The position numbers and the translations under genes are program-made. Under the pieces are notes generated by a model, which had not been told where the DNA came from, made no database searches, and was given only the letters and a program-made list of their open reading frames with translations. From Bacillota bacterium (GTDB lineage: Bacteria; Bacillota; Clostridia; Christensenellales; SZUA-584): DNA of 63,078 bases. Within the stretch, counting starts at the first letter, position 1; the number at the start of each line of letters is the position of its first letter. The stretch is taken from assembly GCA_023391105.1 (NCBI GenBank), contig JAEWBO010000038.1:1-63078 (forward strand), given 5' to 3'. Below, one piece after another: positions 43,202-51,189 of this stretch.

Positions 43202-43636
43202 ATGTCTCGCAGAATTATAATAACAGAACAGGATATGCAAAAACTGAAAAAGCTTGTTGATGCTGAAATTGACGATGCAAAGAACAAACCTCATGTGTTG
43301 GATCTCGATAATGAGCTCAAACGAGCTGAGATCGTTAGCAAGAATGAAATACCAGATGATATCATCACAATGAATTCAAGCGTGTTGCTGTCGCTGGATG
43401 GCATGGATGAGACGATCACATTGGTTTATCCGCATGAAGCGGATGTGGATAACAATATGCTTTCGGTGTTATCTCCGATAGGGACAGCCATCATCGGTTT
43501 TCGGGAAGGCGATGTGGTGGAGTGGGCTGTTCCGTCAGGGATCACAATTATTGATATAAAAAAAGTTATCTATCAGCCGGAAGCTGTTGAGAAGGCTGCA
43601 TTGACAACCGCTGCAAATAAACAGGAGACGATATAA
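43202..43636 (+). CDS. GreA/GreB C-terminal-domain protein, Rnk-like
   Basis: 144 residues. A short N-terminal helical region (RRIIITEQDMQKLKKLVDAEI) precedes a GreA/B-type FKBP-like domain (NSSVLLSLDGMDETITLVYPHEADVDNNMLSVLSPIGTAIIGF). It lacks the long coiled coil that carries the acidic tip of GreA. Rnk-type proteins bind RNA polymerase and compete with Gre factors. ATG 43202 has CAGGAGG upstream. It is followed 46 bases later by the MreB gene. Confidence 0.85.
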   Translation: MSRRIIITEQDMQKLKKLVDAEIDDAKNKPHVLDLDNELKRAEIVSKNEIPDDIITMNSSVLLSLDGMDETITLVYPHEADVDNNMLSVLSPIGTAIIGFREGDVVEWAVPSGITIIDIKKVIYQPEAVEKAALTTAANKQETI

Positions 43637-43682
43637 GAATTTAATTGATGACATTGAATTTTATGAAGGGTAATGGAGAGAA

Positions 43683-44696
43683 ATGAGGTTATTTGACAAC
43701 GAAAGCGTAGGCATTGATCTTGGCACCGCAAATGTGCGCATCTACGTGAGTGGAAAGGGCATAGTACTGAATGAACCCGCTGTTGTGGCGGTGAATAGAC
43801 ACTCAGGAGAGGTGCTTGCGATCGGTGAAGAAGCGCATGACATGCTGGGCCGTGCGCCGGGGAACATTGCTGTTGTTCGTCCGTTGCGCGGCGGCGTCAT
43901 TTCCAGCTATCACGACACGGAAAGAATGCTGAGCCTTCTTCTTCGCAGGATTATCGGCAGAAGACTTTTCACGAGGCCCAATGTGATGGTTTGCGTGCCC
44001 TCGGGTGTGACCGATGTGGAAAGGCGTGCGCTGATCGAGGTGACAGAGGAAGCCGGCGCAAAGCGAGCCAGCCTGATTGAGGAACCCATTGCGGCTGCCA
44101 TCGGGGCAGGCCTTGATATCGCTGCGCCCTGCGGCAGCATGGTTATCGACATCGGCGGCGGTACAACCGATGTGGCCGTGATTTCGCTTGGAGGCATGGT
44201 CGTTCATCAATCCATCAAGGTCGCGGGAGATAAGCTGGACGAAGCCATTATGAGGCACATGAAAAAGAAGCACAACATATTGATTGGCGAAAGAACGGCC
44301 AGCGACATCAAGGTGAACGTGGGCTCCGCCTTTCCCAGAGAAGAGCAGGTTGTTATTGAGCTTGCCGGCCGAAATGTTGTGACAGGATTGCCAAAAACGA
44401 TGAGACTCAGTTCCAATGAAACCATTGAAGCGTTTGAAGAGCCGCTAGCGAATATGTTGGAGGCGATCCACACTGTGCTTGAACGTACGCCGCCTGAGCT
44501 GGCTTCAGACATCGCGGAAAACGGCATTTGCTTAACGGGCGGCGGCGCGCTGCTATACGGCCTTGACAAGCTGATCAGCGTCAAAACAGGGCTGCCGTGC
44601 TATGTGGCCGACGATGCCATATCGTGTGTCGCGATCGGAACCGGTAAGTCTGCAGACACCATGGCCTATCGTCTTGACGCGAATATTTACGAGTAA
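43683..44696 (+). CDS. MreB/Mbl-family bacterial actin
   Basis: 337 residues. Actin fold: SVGIDLGTANVRIYVSGKGI (phosphate 1), PLRGGVISSYHDTERML, VMVCVPSGVTDVERRALIEV, EEPIAAAIGAGLDI, IDIGGGTTDVAVISLGG (phosphate 2) and LTGGGALLYGLDKLI (adenosine). It polymerises at the membrane and guides lateral wall synthesis; no mreC or mreD follows. It may be an Mbl or MreBH paralogue. Monocistronic end at a strong hairpin. Confidence 0.95.
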   Translation: MRLFDNESVGIDLGTANVRIYVSGKGIVLNEPAVVAVNRHSGEVLAIGEEAHDMLGRAPGNIAVVRPLRGGVISSYHDTERMLSLLLRRIIGRRLFTRPNVMVCVPSGVTDVERRALIEVTEEAGAKRASLIEEPIAAAIGAGLDIAAPCGSMVIDIGGGTTDVAVISLGGMVVHQSIKVAGDKLDEAIMRHMKKKHNILIGERTASDIKVNVGSAFPREEQVVIELAGRNVVTGLPKTMRLSSNETIEAFEEPLANMLEAIHTVLERTPPELASDIAENGICLTGGGALLYGLDKLISVKTGLPCYVADDAISCVAIGTGKSADTMAYRLDANIYE

Positions 44697-44710
44697 CTCA
44701 ATATTCTCTT

Positions 44711-44739
44711 AAAAAGCTGCGGAAACGCAGCTTTTTTTT
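44711..44739 (+). terminator. Terminator of the MreB gene
   Basis: An 11-bp perfect stem, AAAAAGCTGCG against CGCAGCTTTTT, has loop GAAA and continues into further Ts. Confidence 0.9.
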
Positions 44740-44817
44740 CCAAATCAATAGCACTTTGGCTTGTTTCAAACGTCTTATATGTAGCTGCATGAACACATAG
44801 TGAGATGGAGGATCGTT

Positions 44818-45189
44818 ATGCGGTATATAGAGCCTAAAGAGCGCTATGATTGGGAACCCGTGCATTTTGAAGTCGCAGATATTCTGCTGCTTTTGCAAAG
44901 GGCTGTGATGGCGGAGCTTGTGGTATCCTTTCATGGCCGGACGCATTGGATCGGCGTGGCTTGCGATTACGACAGGCAAAGGCGCATGTTTGGCGATCAG
45001 ACCTTCTATATTGATGATCAGGAATTTTTCGCGCTGGAAGACTTCGTATCTCATGCGACGCTAGAGGGGCAGAGCTTTGCCGATATCAGCGAGAAGATGG
45101 TTGTCATCGATACGCAGGAAGGTAATCCGACAAGCTATCTCGAACTTGTAAAAAAGATTCGAAGAGATTTAGGCAAGCATAGGGGCTAA
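44818..45189 (+). CDS. Hypothetical protein, 123 residues
   Basis: Not recognised. It is a soluble, acidic protein with no signal peptide or membrane helix, starting MRYIEPKERYDWEPVHFEVADILLLL. GGAGG lies seven bases before ATG 44818, which supports expression. It is isolated between the MreB terminator and the convergent GGGtGRT gene. The frame stays open past its TAA stop for another 36 codons. Confidence 0.65.
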   Translation: MRYIEPKERYDWEPVHFEVADILLLLQRAVMAELVVSFHGRTHWIGVACDYDRQRRMFGDQTFYIDDQEFFALEDFVSHATLEGQSFADISEKMVVIDTQEGNPTSYLELVKKIRRDLGKHRG

Positions 45190-45300
45190 TGCAGCGATGC
45201 CAACACGGGGGCGCGATGGCGGTTCACCAAGATGGGTGCGCAGAGCGCGATGCCGACGGAAGCGGAGCTGAAGGCGTTACTGGAAAACGGTTTTGGATAA
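45190..45300 (+). pseudogene. Possible gene remnant in frame behind the 123-residue protein
   Basis: After the TAA at 45187-45189 the same frame runs on to TAA 45298. Its last part, RFTKMGAQSAMPTEAELKA, looks protein-like with high third-position GC, unlike random spacer. It could be the tail of a decayed gene; no family is recognised. Confidence 0.3.
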
Positions 45301-45328
45301 GAAAACCGGTATAAATAATTGGAATGAA

Positions 45329-45364
45329 AATACCCCCGGTTCTAAGAACCGAGGGTATTCTTTA
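45329..45364. terminator. Bidirectional terminator, end of the GGGtGRT operon
   Basis: A 14-bp stem (AATACCCCCGGTTC against GAACCGAGGGTATT, one mismatch) with loop TAA, flanked by A/T tracts. Confidence 0.8.
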
Positions 45365-45374
45365 TCCGCTTTTG

Positions 45375-46376
45375 TTACTTGGACAGCGCTTGCTCGACAG
45401 CCACCGCGACCGCAACGGACGCGCCCACCATCGGGTTGTTGCCCATGCCGATGAGGCCCATCATTTCAACGTGCGCCGGAACGGACGAGGAACCCGCGAA
45501 CTGTGCGTCACCGTGCATGCGGCCCATGGTGTCCGTCATGCCGTAGGAAGCGGGGCCCGCTGCCATGTTATCCGGATGCAGCGTGCGGCCTGTGCCGCCG
45601 CCCGAAGCGACCGAGAAGTATTTCTTGCCGTTCTCGATGGCCCATTTCTTGTATGTACCCGCGACAGGATGCTGGAACCGTGTCGGGTTGGTCGAATTGC
45701 CCGTGATAGACACGTCAACTTTCTCATGACGCATGATCGCCACACCTTCGTTCACGTCGTCGGCGCCGTAGCACTTGACAGCCGCACGCTCGCCCTGAGA
45801 GAACGCTTTTTCCCAGACAATCTTGAGTTCGCCGGTGGCATAATCGTACTCGGTCTCGACGTTTGTGAAGCCGTTGATACGCGAGATGATGTAAGCCGCG
45901 TCTTTGCCGAGGCCGTTTAAGATCACGCGAAGAGGCGTTTTTCTGACCTTGTTGGCTGTTCTTGCGATACCGATCGCGCCTTCCGCTGCCGCGAAGGATT
46001 CGTGACCCGCGAGGAAGCAGAAGCACTGTGTGTCTTCACGCAGCAGCATGGCCGCGAGATTGCCGTGGCCAATACCCACCACGCGCTGCTCTGCCACGCT
46101 GCCCGGGATGCAGAATGCCTGCAGGCCGATGCCGATGGCTTCCGCCGCGTCTGCCGCGACCTTGCAGCCTTTTTTGAGCGCGATCGCCGCACCCAGTGTA
46201 TACGCCCAAGCCGCGTTTTCAAATGCGATTGACTGCACGCCTTTGACGATGCCGCCCACGTCGATACCAAAGCTCTTGCAGTATTCTTCCACTTGCTCTA
46301 AGCTCTCAAATCCGTATTCCTTCATGCATTTTTCAATACCTGCAATACGTCTGTTATAACCTTCAAAATTCACCAT
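45375..46376 (-). CDS. GGGtGRT protein
   Basis: 333 residues including the naming motif SGGGTGRTLHPDN. This conserved clostridial family is regularly encoded beside a NifU-like scaffold protein, as here; its function is not established. Other conserved-looking segments are IPGSVAEQRVVGIGHGNLAAML, CFLAGHESFAAAEGAIGIA and GNSTNPTRFQHPVAGT. No membrane segment is seen. The ATG at 46376 has GGAGGG upstream; an ORF-start codon three residues earlier is less well placed. Confidence 0.92.
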   Translation of the reverse strand: MVNFEGYNRRIAGIEKCMKEYGFESLEQVEEYCKSFGIDVGGIVKGVQSIAFENAAWAYTLGAAIALKKGCKVAADAAEAIGIGLQAFCIPGSVAEQRVVGIGHGNLAAMLLREDTQCFCFLAGHESFAAAEGAIGIARTANKVRKTPLRVILNGLGKDAAYIISRINGFTNVETEYDYATGELKIVWEKAFSQGERAAVKCYGADDVNEGVAIMRHEKVDVSITGNSTNPTRFQHPVAGTYKKWAIENGKKYFSVASGGGTGRTLHPDNMAAGPASYGMTDTMGRMHGDAQFAGSSSVPAHVEMMGLIGMGNNPMVGASVAVAVAVEQALSK

Positions 46377-46390
46377 AGTAAGCACCCTCC

Positions 46391-47083
46391 CTATTTGACG
46401 CGCGGATCGATGTGTTTCGCCGCGCCGTCGAACTGTCCGTAGGTTCCTGTGTTTTTGGCAATCGCTTCCGCAGGGTCTACACCTTTGCGAACCGCTTCCA
46501 TCATTTTGCCGAGGTTGACAAATTTGTAGCCGACCACCTCGTCGTTTTCGTCGAGGGCAAGCTCCGTCACATAACCTTCAGCCATTTCGAGGTAACGCAC
46601 GCCCTTTTGCTTTGTGCCGTACATCGTGCCCACCTGGGAACGAAGCCCCTTGCCAAGGTCTTCAAGACCCGCGCCGATTGGCAGACCGCATTCGGAAAAT
46701 GCCGTCTGTGTGCGGCCATAAACGATCTGCAGGAACAGCTCGCGCATCGCGGTGTTGATCGCGTCGCACACAAGGTCTGTGTTGAGTGCTTCGAGTATCG
46801 TTTTGCCGGAAAGAATTTCCGCCGCCATGGCCGCGCTATGTGTCATGCCACTGCAGCCAAGAGTTTCGATAAGAGCTTCCTCGATAATGCCCTCTTTCAC
46901 ATTCAGCGTCAGCTTACATGCGCCCTGCTGCGGTGCGCACCAGCCCACGCCGTGCGTCAGGCCTGAGATATCCGTGATCTGCTTGGCCTTCACCCATAGG
47001 CCTTCTTCGGGGATAGGTGCAGGACCATGCTTTGGCCCCTTGGCCACGTATACCATTTCATCCACTTCTCTGGAACACTGCAT
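46391..47083 (-). CDS. NifU-like iron-sulfur scaffold protein partnered with GGGtGRT
   Basis: 230 residues. The IscU/NifU-N fold is indicated by HGVGWCAPQQGACKLTLNV and LIETLGCSGMTHSAAMAAEIL, with Cys at expected cluster-ligand sites, plus a further Cys near SECGLPIG. It is longer than IscU, with a C-terminal extension. A strong promoter (47142-47170) and GGGAGG precede it, and GGGtGRT follows after 14 bases. The pair probably acts in a specialised Fe-S assembly or Fe-S enzyme (inference). Confidence 0.85.
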   Translation of the reverse strand: MQCSREVDEMVYVAKGPKHGPAPIPEEGLWVKAKQITDISGLTHGVGWCAPQQGACKLTLNVKEGIIEEALIETLGCSGMTHSAAMAAEILSGKTILEALNTDLVCDAINTAMRELFLQIVYGRTQTAFSECGLPIGAGLEDLGKGLRSQVGTMYGTKQKGVRYLEMAEGYVTELALDENDEVVGYKFVNLGKMMEAVRKGVDPAEAIAKNTGTYGQFDGAAKHIDPRVK

Positions 47084-47141
47084 AAACTTAACCTCCCAAT
47101 AGAATTAGAAACTTTATATATTAATTGATAATTATTTAACA

Positions 47142-47170
47142 TTATAACAGCAAAAAACGACAAAGCCAAT
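47142..47170 (-). promoter_or_regulatory. Promoter of the NifU-like/GGGtGRT operon
   Basis: On the minus strand TTGGCT and TATAAT are separated by exactly 17 bp, about 60 bases before the start codon. Confidence 0.75.
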
Positions 47171-47344
47171 AATGAATGCAAACCTTTTTCATTTTCATAG
47201 AGATAAAGGAAGCAAAGACTAAATGAGAGGTGCTGACTTAGAAACATGTAATTAATTATTGTACGCAAAATGCGCAATATTTATACGCAGAGACACAAAT
47301 TATTTTTTGACTATCGGCAAATTATCCGCTCCTTAAGCGCGCAG

Positions 47345-47378
47345 TGCGACAATGTTTACAAAATGGCCTGCTTATAAT
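47345..47378 (+). promoter_or_regulatory. Probable spoIIE promoter region
   Basis: A clean TATAAT (47373-47378) has no good -35 at 17 bp, but TGCGACA at 47345 is one base off a Spo0A box (TTCGACA orientation). In Bacillus, spoIIE has a wide-spaced, Spo0A-activated sigma-A promoter, so the geometry is suggestive. The rest of the 47084-47457 spacer shows only the opposite-strand promoter and a repeat at 47408. Confidence 0.4.
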
Positions 47379-47407
47379 GGGTGTTACTACACGCAAGGGT
47401 AACCACA

Positions 47408-47431
47408 CCCAAAAAAGCTTTGCTTTTCGGG
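47408..47431. repeat. CCC-A6-GC palindromic repeat upstream of spoIIE
   Basis: CCCAAAAAAGC against GCTTTTCGGG with loop TTT. It is a close relative of the hairpins at 31604 and 31663 and lies in the spoIIE leader, 26 bases before the start. Confidence 0.55.
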
Positions 47432-47457
47432 AACCCGTATAAAGGAGTGATCATCTC

Positions 47458-49791
47458 ATGTCGACCGATGCCACCGCTTCTGCGCAGCAAAGCTCCGGTT
47501 TTTCTATAAAGCAATTCTTAAGCCGTCACGAAGCCGTATTGAGAAAAATCGTGATCGCTTTTCTTTTTATGGTGATTGGATTCCTGATGGGCCGTATACG
47601 CCTGATTGGGGGCATTTCGCCTTTCGGGCCAGCGTTCGTGGCTGCTTGCTTTTTCTCACGCAGGCAGGAGGTGCTGCTGGCTGCCGCCGGTGTATGCTTG
47701 GGGGCGCTGCTCGTGCCGGACGACACGCTGTATATCGTAGCCATGGTGCTTGTGATATGCAGCGTGCTTTTGACTGTGGGACAAGCCCGTATGCGGCGCT
47801 GGGCGTCCGTGCTGACCACAGTCGGTGCGTTCGTAATAGGCGCGGTCATCTTCAAGACAGCTGACTTAGAGGTGTTCATGAAGGCGGTGCTGGAGTGCAT
47901 GGTTGCGCTGCTGATGATCTATGTGTTCAGCACGATTATACACATGTCGGTAACGGGTATGAAACGGACACTTTTTACGGTGGAGGAGACCGTCTGTCTG
48001 GCGCTCGGCGCGCTGGTGTTTGTGTGCATGTTCGGTCCGCTTAATGTGAAGGGTATTTATATCGCCAGCATTATCGCACAGTTTCTTGTGCTGTGCATGG
48101 CGTATACGGGCGGCGCCGCACTTGGGGCAGGTGTGGGGCTTGCGCTCGGGATGGCGCTCTGCTTCGGCATTTCCGCGGAAGTGACTATAATCGGCATGAT
48201 GGGCATCGCGGGCATGCTGGGGGGGACGCTGCGCAAACTGAAAAAACCCGGCGTCGCCTTTTCTTATATTTTGACCGTGCTGCTGTTTCTCATCGCTTTT
48301 TTTAATCAGGCGGTGTGGACACTGGTGCTGATCGAAACAGGGCTTTCGGTGGTTCTGTTTGTGGCGCTGCCTCGTAAGGTGCTGATGCTTGCTGGACGGT
48401 ATATCGACTTAAAGACGCGCCGCGAATTTGAATACAGAATGCACACGCGCCGCTTCAAGGAGCTGACAGTGGGGCGGCTGCAGGAAGTATCTGAGGTTTT
48501 TTTACAGACAGGCGATATGTTTGCCAAGGAAGCGGAAGCAAAGGTGCATGACAACGCGCAGATATCCGGCGTTCTGTCCATCGTCGCGGAGAGCACCTGC
48601 AAGGACTGCGTATTTCGCAAAAGCTGCTGGGACAAAGATTTTTTGAGCACGTACAGCGTGTTTAACCGCCTGTTTGTGGCGTTCGAGAAGTACGGTTATC
48701 TTGATGAATCGCATATTGACGCTGTGTTTGCGAAAAAATGCTACAACGTGAAGGGCATACTGACAACGGCGGAGAGCATGTTCGCTTCGTATCTGCTGAG
48801 CTTAAAATGGCAGAAAAAAATCGAGCAGTCGCGCATGATCACGGGAAAGCAGCTTAAAGGCGTGGCCAAGGTGGTGGCTGATATCGGCCGCGAGGTGGAT
48901 ACCGGATTTAAATTTTTGGAATCCGTGGAGGAAAAGGTGGCGGCGGCGTTGGACGCGGCAAATTACTGCGTCAAAGAAGTTTGCGCCGAAAGTCTTGCGG
49001 CGGGGGGTATGGCTGTGGGCATCAAAATAAAAGGCGGTGAAAGCGAAAGCGGGCGGAGTCTTGAGAGCGTGGTGAGCGGCGTCTGCGGTATGCGCATGCA
49101 AAAGGCATCCGAATCGCTTTGCGGCGCGGGTGCTTACAGCACGATACGGTTTGAACAGGCCAAAAGGTACAGGGTCGAGACGGGCATTGCGAAGGTGACC
49201 AAGGACGATGTATCGGGAGACAGCCAGGTGGCCTTGCAGCTTAAGGACGGGAGGTATCTGCTGATGCTTTGCGACGGCATGGGCAGCGGTGCAGCGGCCA
49301 ACCGTGAAAGCGCGGCGGCGGTGTCGCTGGTGGAGAACTTCTTCAAAGCGGGCTTCGACGACGCGGTGATATTTGACACCATCAACCGACTGCTGATGCT
49401 TAAGGGCAACGATGAGGTTTTCACCACGGTGGATCTTTGCGTGCTGGATTTGAAAACAGGTGAAGCGCGGTTCACAAAAATCGGCGCGGAGACCTCTTAT
49501 ATACTCAGCGACGAAGGCGTGGCGACCGTCACGCCGGGTTCGCTGCCGATGGGTATCATCGATGAGGTCAAACCCGTGAGCGTTAAGCACACCCTCGCGT
49601 ATGGAGATATGGTCGTGATGATGAGCGACGGCGTGGCCGACGAAATTGACGATGATTATATGCTTTGGTTTGCGGACATTCCGCAGACAGACGCGCAAAG
49701 CGCAGCAGAGGCCATCATTGACAAGGCATTGGGCGGTCAGCCCCCGCGAGACGATATGACCGTGATGGTCAGCCTGCTCATGCAAAGCTGA
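47458..49791 (+). CDS. spoIIE: Stage II sporulation protein E (PP2C phosphatase)
   Basis: 777 residues. About ten transmembrane helices (35-310), a central oligomerisation region with a Cys pair (CKDCVFRKSCWD), and a C-terminal PP2C phosphatase domain: LMLCDGMGSGAAANRES, VTVDLCVLDLKTGEA, VMMSDGVADEID and PPRDDMTVMVSLL supply the Mn-binding acids. It dephosphorylates SpoIIAA to activate sigma-F in the forespore and acts at the polar septum. Strong evidence that the organism forms endospores. The ribosome site is AAAGGAGTG. Confidence 0.97.
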   Translation: MSTDATASAQQSSGFSIKQFLSRHEAVLRKIVIAFLFMVIGFLMGRIRLIGGISPFGPAFVAACFFSRRQEVLLAAAGVCLGALLVPDDTLYIVAMVLVICSVLLTVGQARMRRWASVLTTVGAFVIGAVIFKTADLEVFMKAVLECMVALLMIYVFSTIIHMSVTGMKRTLFTVEETVCLALGALVFVCMFGPLNVKGIYIASIIAQFLVLCMAYTGGAALGAGVGLALGMALCFGISAEVTIIGMMGIAGMLGGTLRKLKKPGVAFSYILTVLLFLIAFFNQAVWTLVLIETGLSVVLFVALPRKVLMLAGRYIDLKTRREFEYRMHTRRFKELTVGRLQEVSEVFLQTGDMFAKEAEAKVHDNAQISGVLSIVAESTCKDCVFRKSCWDKDFLSTYSVFNRLFVAFEKYGYLDESHIDAVFAKKCYNVKGILTTAESMFASYLLSLKWQKKIEQSRMITGKQLKGVAKVVADIGREVDTGFKFLESVEEKVAAALDAANYCVKEVCAESLAAGGMAVGIKIKGGESESGRSLESVVSGVCGMRMQKASESLCGAGAYSTIRFEQAKRYRVETGIAKVTKDDVSGDSQVALQLKDGRYLLMLCDGMGSGAAANRESAAAVSLVENFFKAGFDDAVIFDTINRLLMLKGNDEVFTTVDLCVLDLKTGEARFTKIGAETSYILSDEGVATVTPGSLPMGIIDEVKPVSVKHTLAYGDMVVMMSDGVADEIDDDYMLWFADIPQTDAQSAAEAIIDKALGGQPPRDDMTVMVSLLMQS

Positions 49792-49796
49792 GTCCA

Positions 49797-50951
49797 TTAT
49801 TCGTTTTCCGGCTGCACAGACATTTCTTCGTCGTCCGCTTCAATAGCTGACGGCGTTGCCAGGTTTGCAGCGATAAGACGCGACGCAATAAACGCGGTGA
49901 TCGGGATGGTCATCACCATGCCGATGCTGCCGCAAAGCGATTTGGCAATTTCCAGCACGATATAGCCTTTGTTTAGCATGTCCGCGAATGAGACGCCATA
50001 CACCGACCAGACCACCATCAGCATGATAGACCCGCCCGTGTAGGCGAGTATCAGCGTGTTGGCCATTGTGCCGATGATATCGCGGCCGACGGACATACCC
50101 GAGTGAAAAAGACGCTTCGCATCAATGGATGGATCAATGCTGCGCATCTCACTTAATGAGGATGAGATTGACATGCCAACATCCATGACAGCGCCGATAC
50201 AACCGATCAGTATGCCTGCCGTCAGTATGCCCTGATAATCAAAAATGACATGGGTATCCGCAACCATGAGCAGTTCAACCTCAGAAGAGTCTATGCCCGT
50301 GATGCGCATCAACGCGCTGAAGATCAGCGTGATGATGGCGGCGCAAACGAGCCCGCCCGTGGTACCGAGTATCGCGGATACCGCTTTTTTGTTAAGACCA
50401 CCCACGGTCAGCATTGTGACAACGGTGGTAACGATGCAGACAATCGCGGCGGCCAGAACGGGGTTATAACCGCTCGCAATGAGCGGTACGAGTATGAATA
50501 TCACCGCGCCGACCGTAAACACGAGTGCGAGTATCGTTTTTACACCCTTAAAACGCCCCATTAGCAGGATAAGAATTAAAAATACGGCGGCCAGTACGAT
50601 CACATATGGCGCACGTACAAGCGTGTGCACGCTGACATGCGCCACCTCACCCGTTTCTGTTAATTGCACGTAAACCTCAACGGTATCTCCCGTGCGGTAA
50701 AGCGCGATGTTTGTGTTGTTCGCGGCATCGATGTAAACCTGCGCTTCATGTGTTTCGCCTTGATGCGCTCCTTCGAGCAGCGTCAGCGTGACGTATTGTG
50801 TGCAGTAGAACTTTCCCGCAGCTTCGTCCCGATAGGATACGTCCACGACGCTGATCACTTTGGCTCGATATGTGTCACTTGATGCGCTGTGCGGGGCGCA
50901 GCCGCCCAAAGCAAACATCAAAACAACAAAACAAACGAAGATTTTTTTCAT
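49797..50951 (-). CDS. YibE/F-family membrane protein with lipoprotein-like signal
   Basis: 384 residues. Signal sequence with lipobox LGGC (Cys 18), an extracytoplasmic domain of ~110 residues (QGETHEAQVYIDAANNTNIALYRTGDTVEVYV), then about seven or eight helices with the family stretch TAGILIGCIGAVMDVGMSISSSLSE. YibE/F proteins are of unknown transport or channel function. AAAGGG precedes ATG 50951; the longer open frame upstream has no ribosome site. It is convergent with spoIIE, only five bases apart. Confidence 0.9.
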   Translation of the reverse strand: MKKIFVCFVVLMFALGGCAPHSASSDTYRAKVISVVDVSYRDEAAGKFYCTQYVTLTLLEGAHQGETHEAQVYIDAANNTNIALYRTGDTVEVYVQLTETGEVAHVSVHTLVRAPYVIVLAAVFLILILLMGRFKGVKTILALVFTVGAVIFILVPLIASGYNPVLAAAIVCIVTTVVTMLTVGGLNKKAVSAILGTTGGLVCAAIITLIFSALMRITGIDSSEVELLMVADTHVIFDYQGILTAGILIGCIGAVMDVGMSISSSLSEMRSIDPSIDAKRLFHSGMSVGRDIIGTMANTLILAYTGGSIMLMVVWSVYGVSFADMLNKGYIVLEIAKSLCGSIGMVMTIPITAFIASRLIAANLATPSAIEADDEEMSVQPENE

Positions 50952-51189
50952 ACGTTTCCCTTTCGGCAGGTTTGTCTCCACTATATCACAATTCAGTGCT
51001 GGCTGCTTTGATCTTTTATTGCGATAAAACACCAAATATGGCGAAAATACAATATAAATATTAAGATTGTATATATTACCACACAAAATTTAAAGAAATT
51101 GCAGAATCTGTTTTGAATAGTACAGATAATATCGATTCATTGTTTTCTGTGCTCAATTTCGGGTAAATATGACGTGAGGTGACAGACGT

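Noticed and set aside
45187..45189. Programmed stop read-through of the 123-residue protein
   Set aside because: The codon is TAA in an ordinary context with no recoding signal visible; a remnant is simpler.
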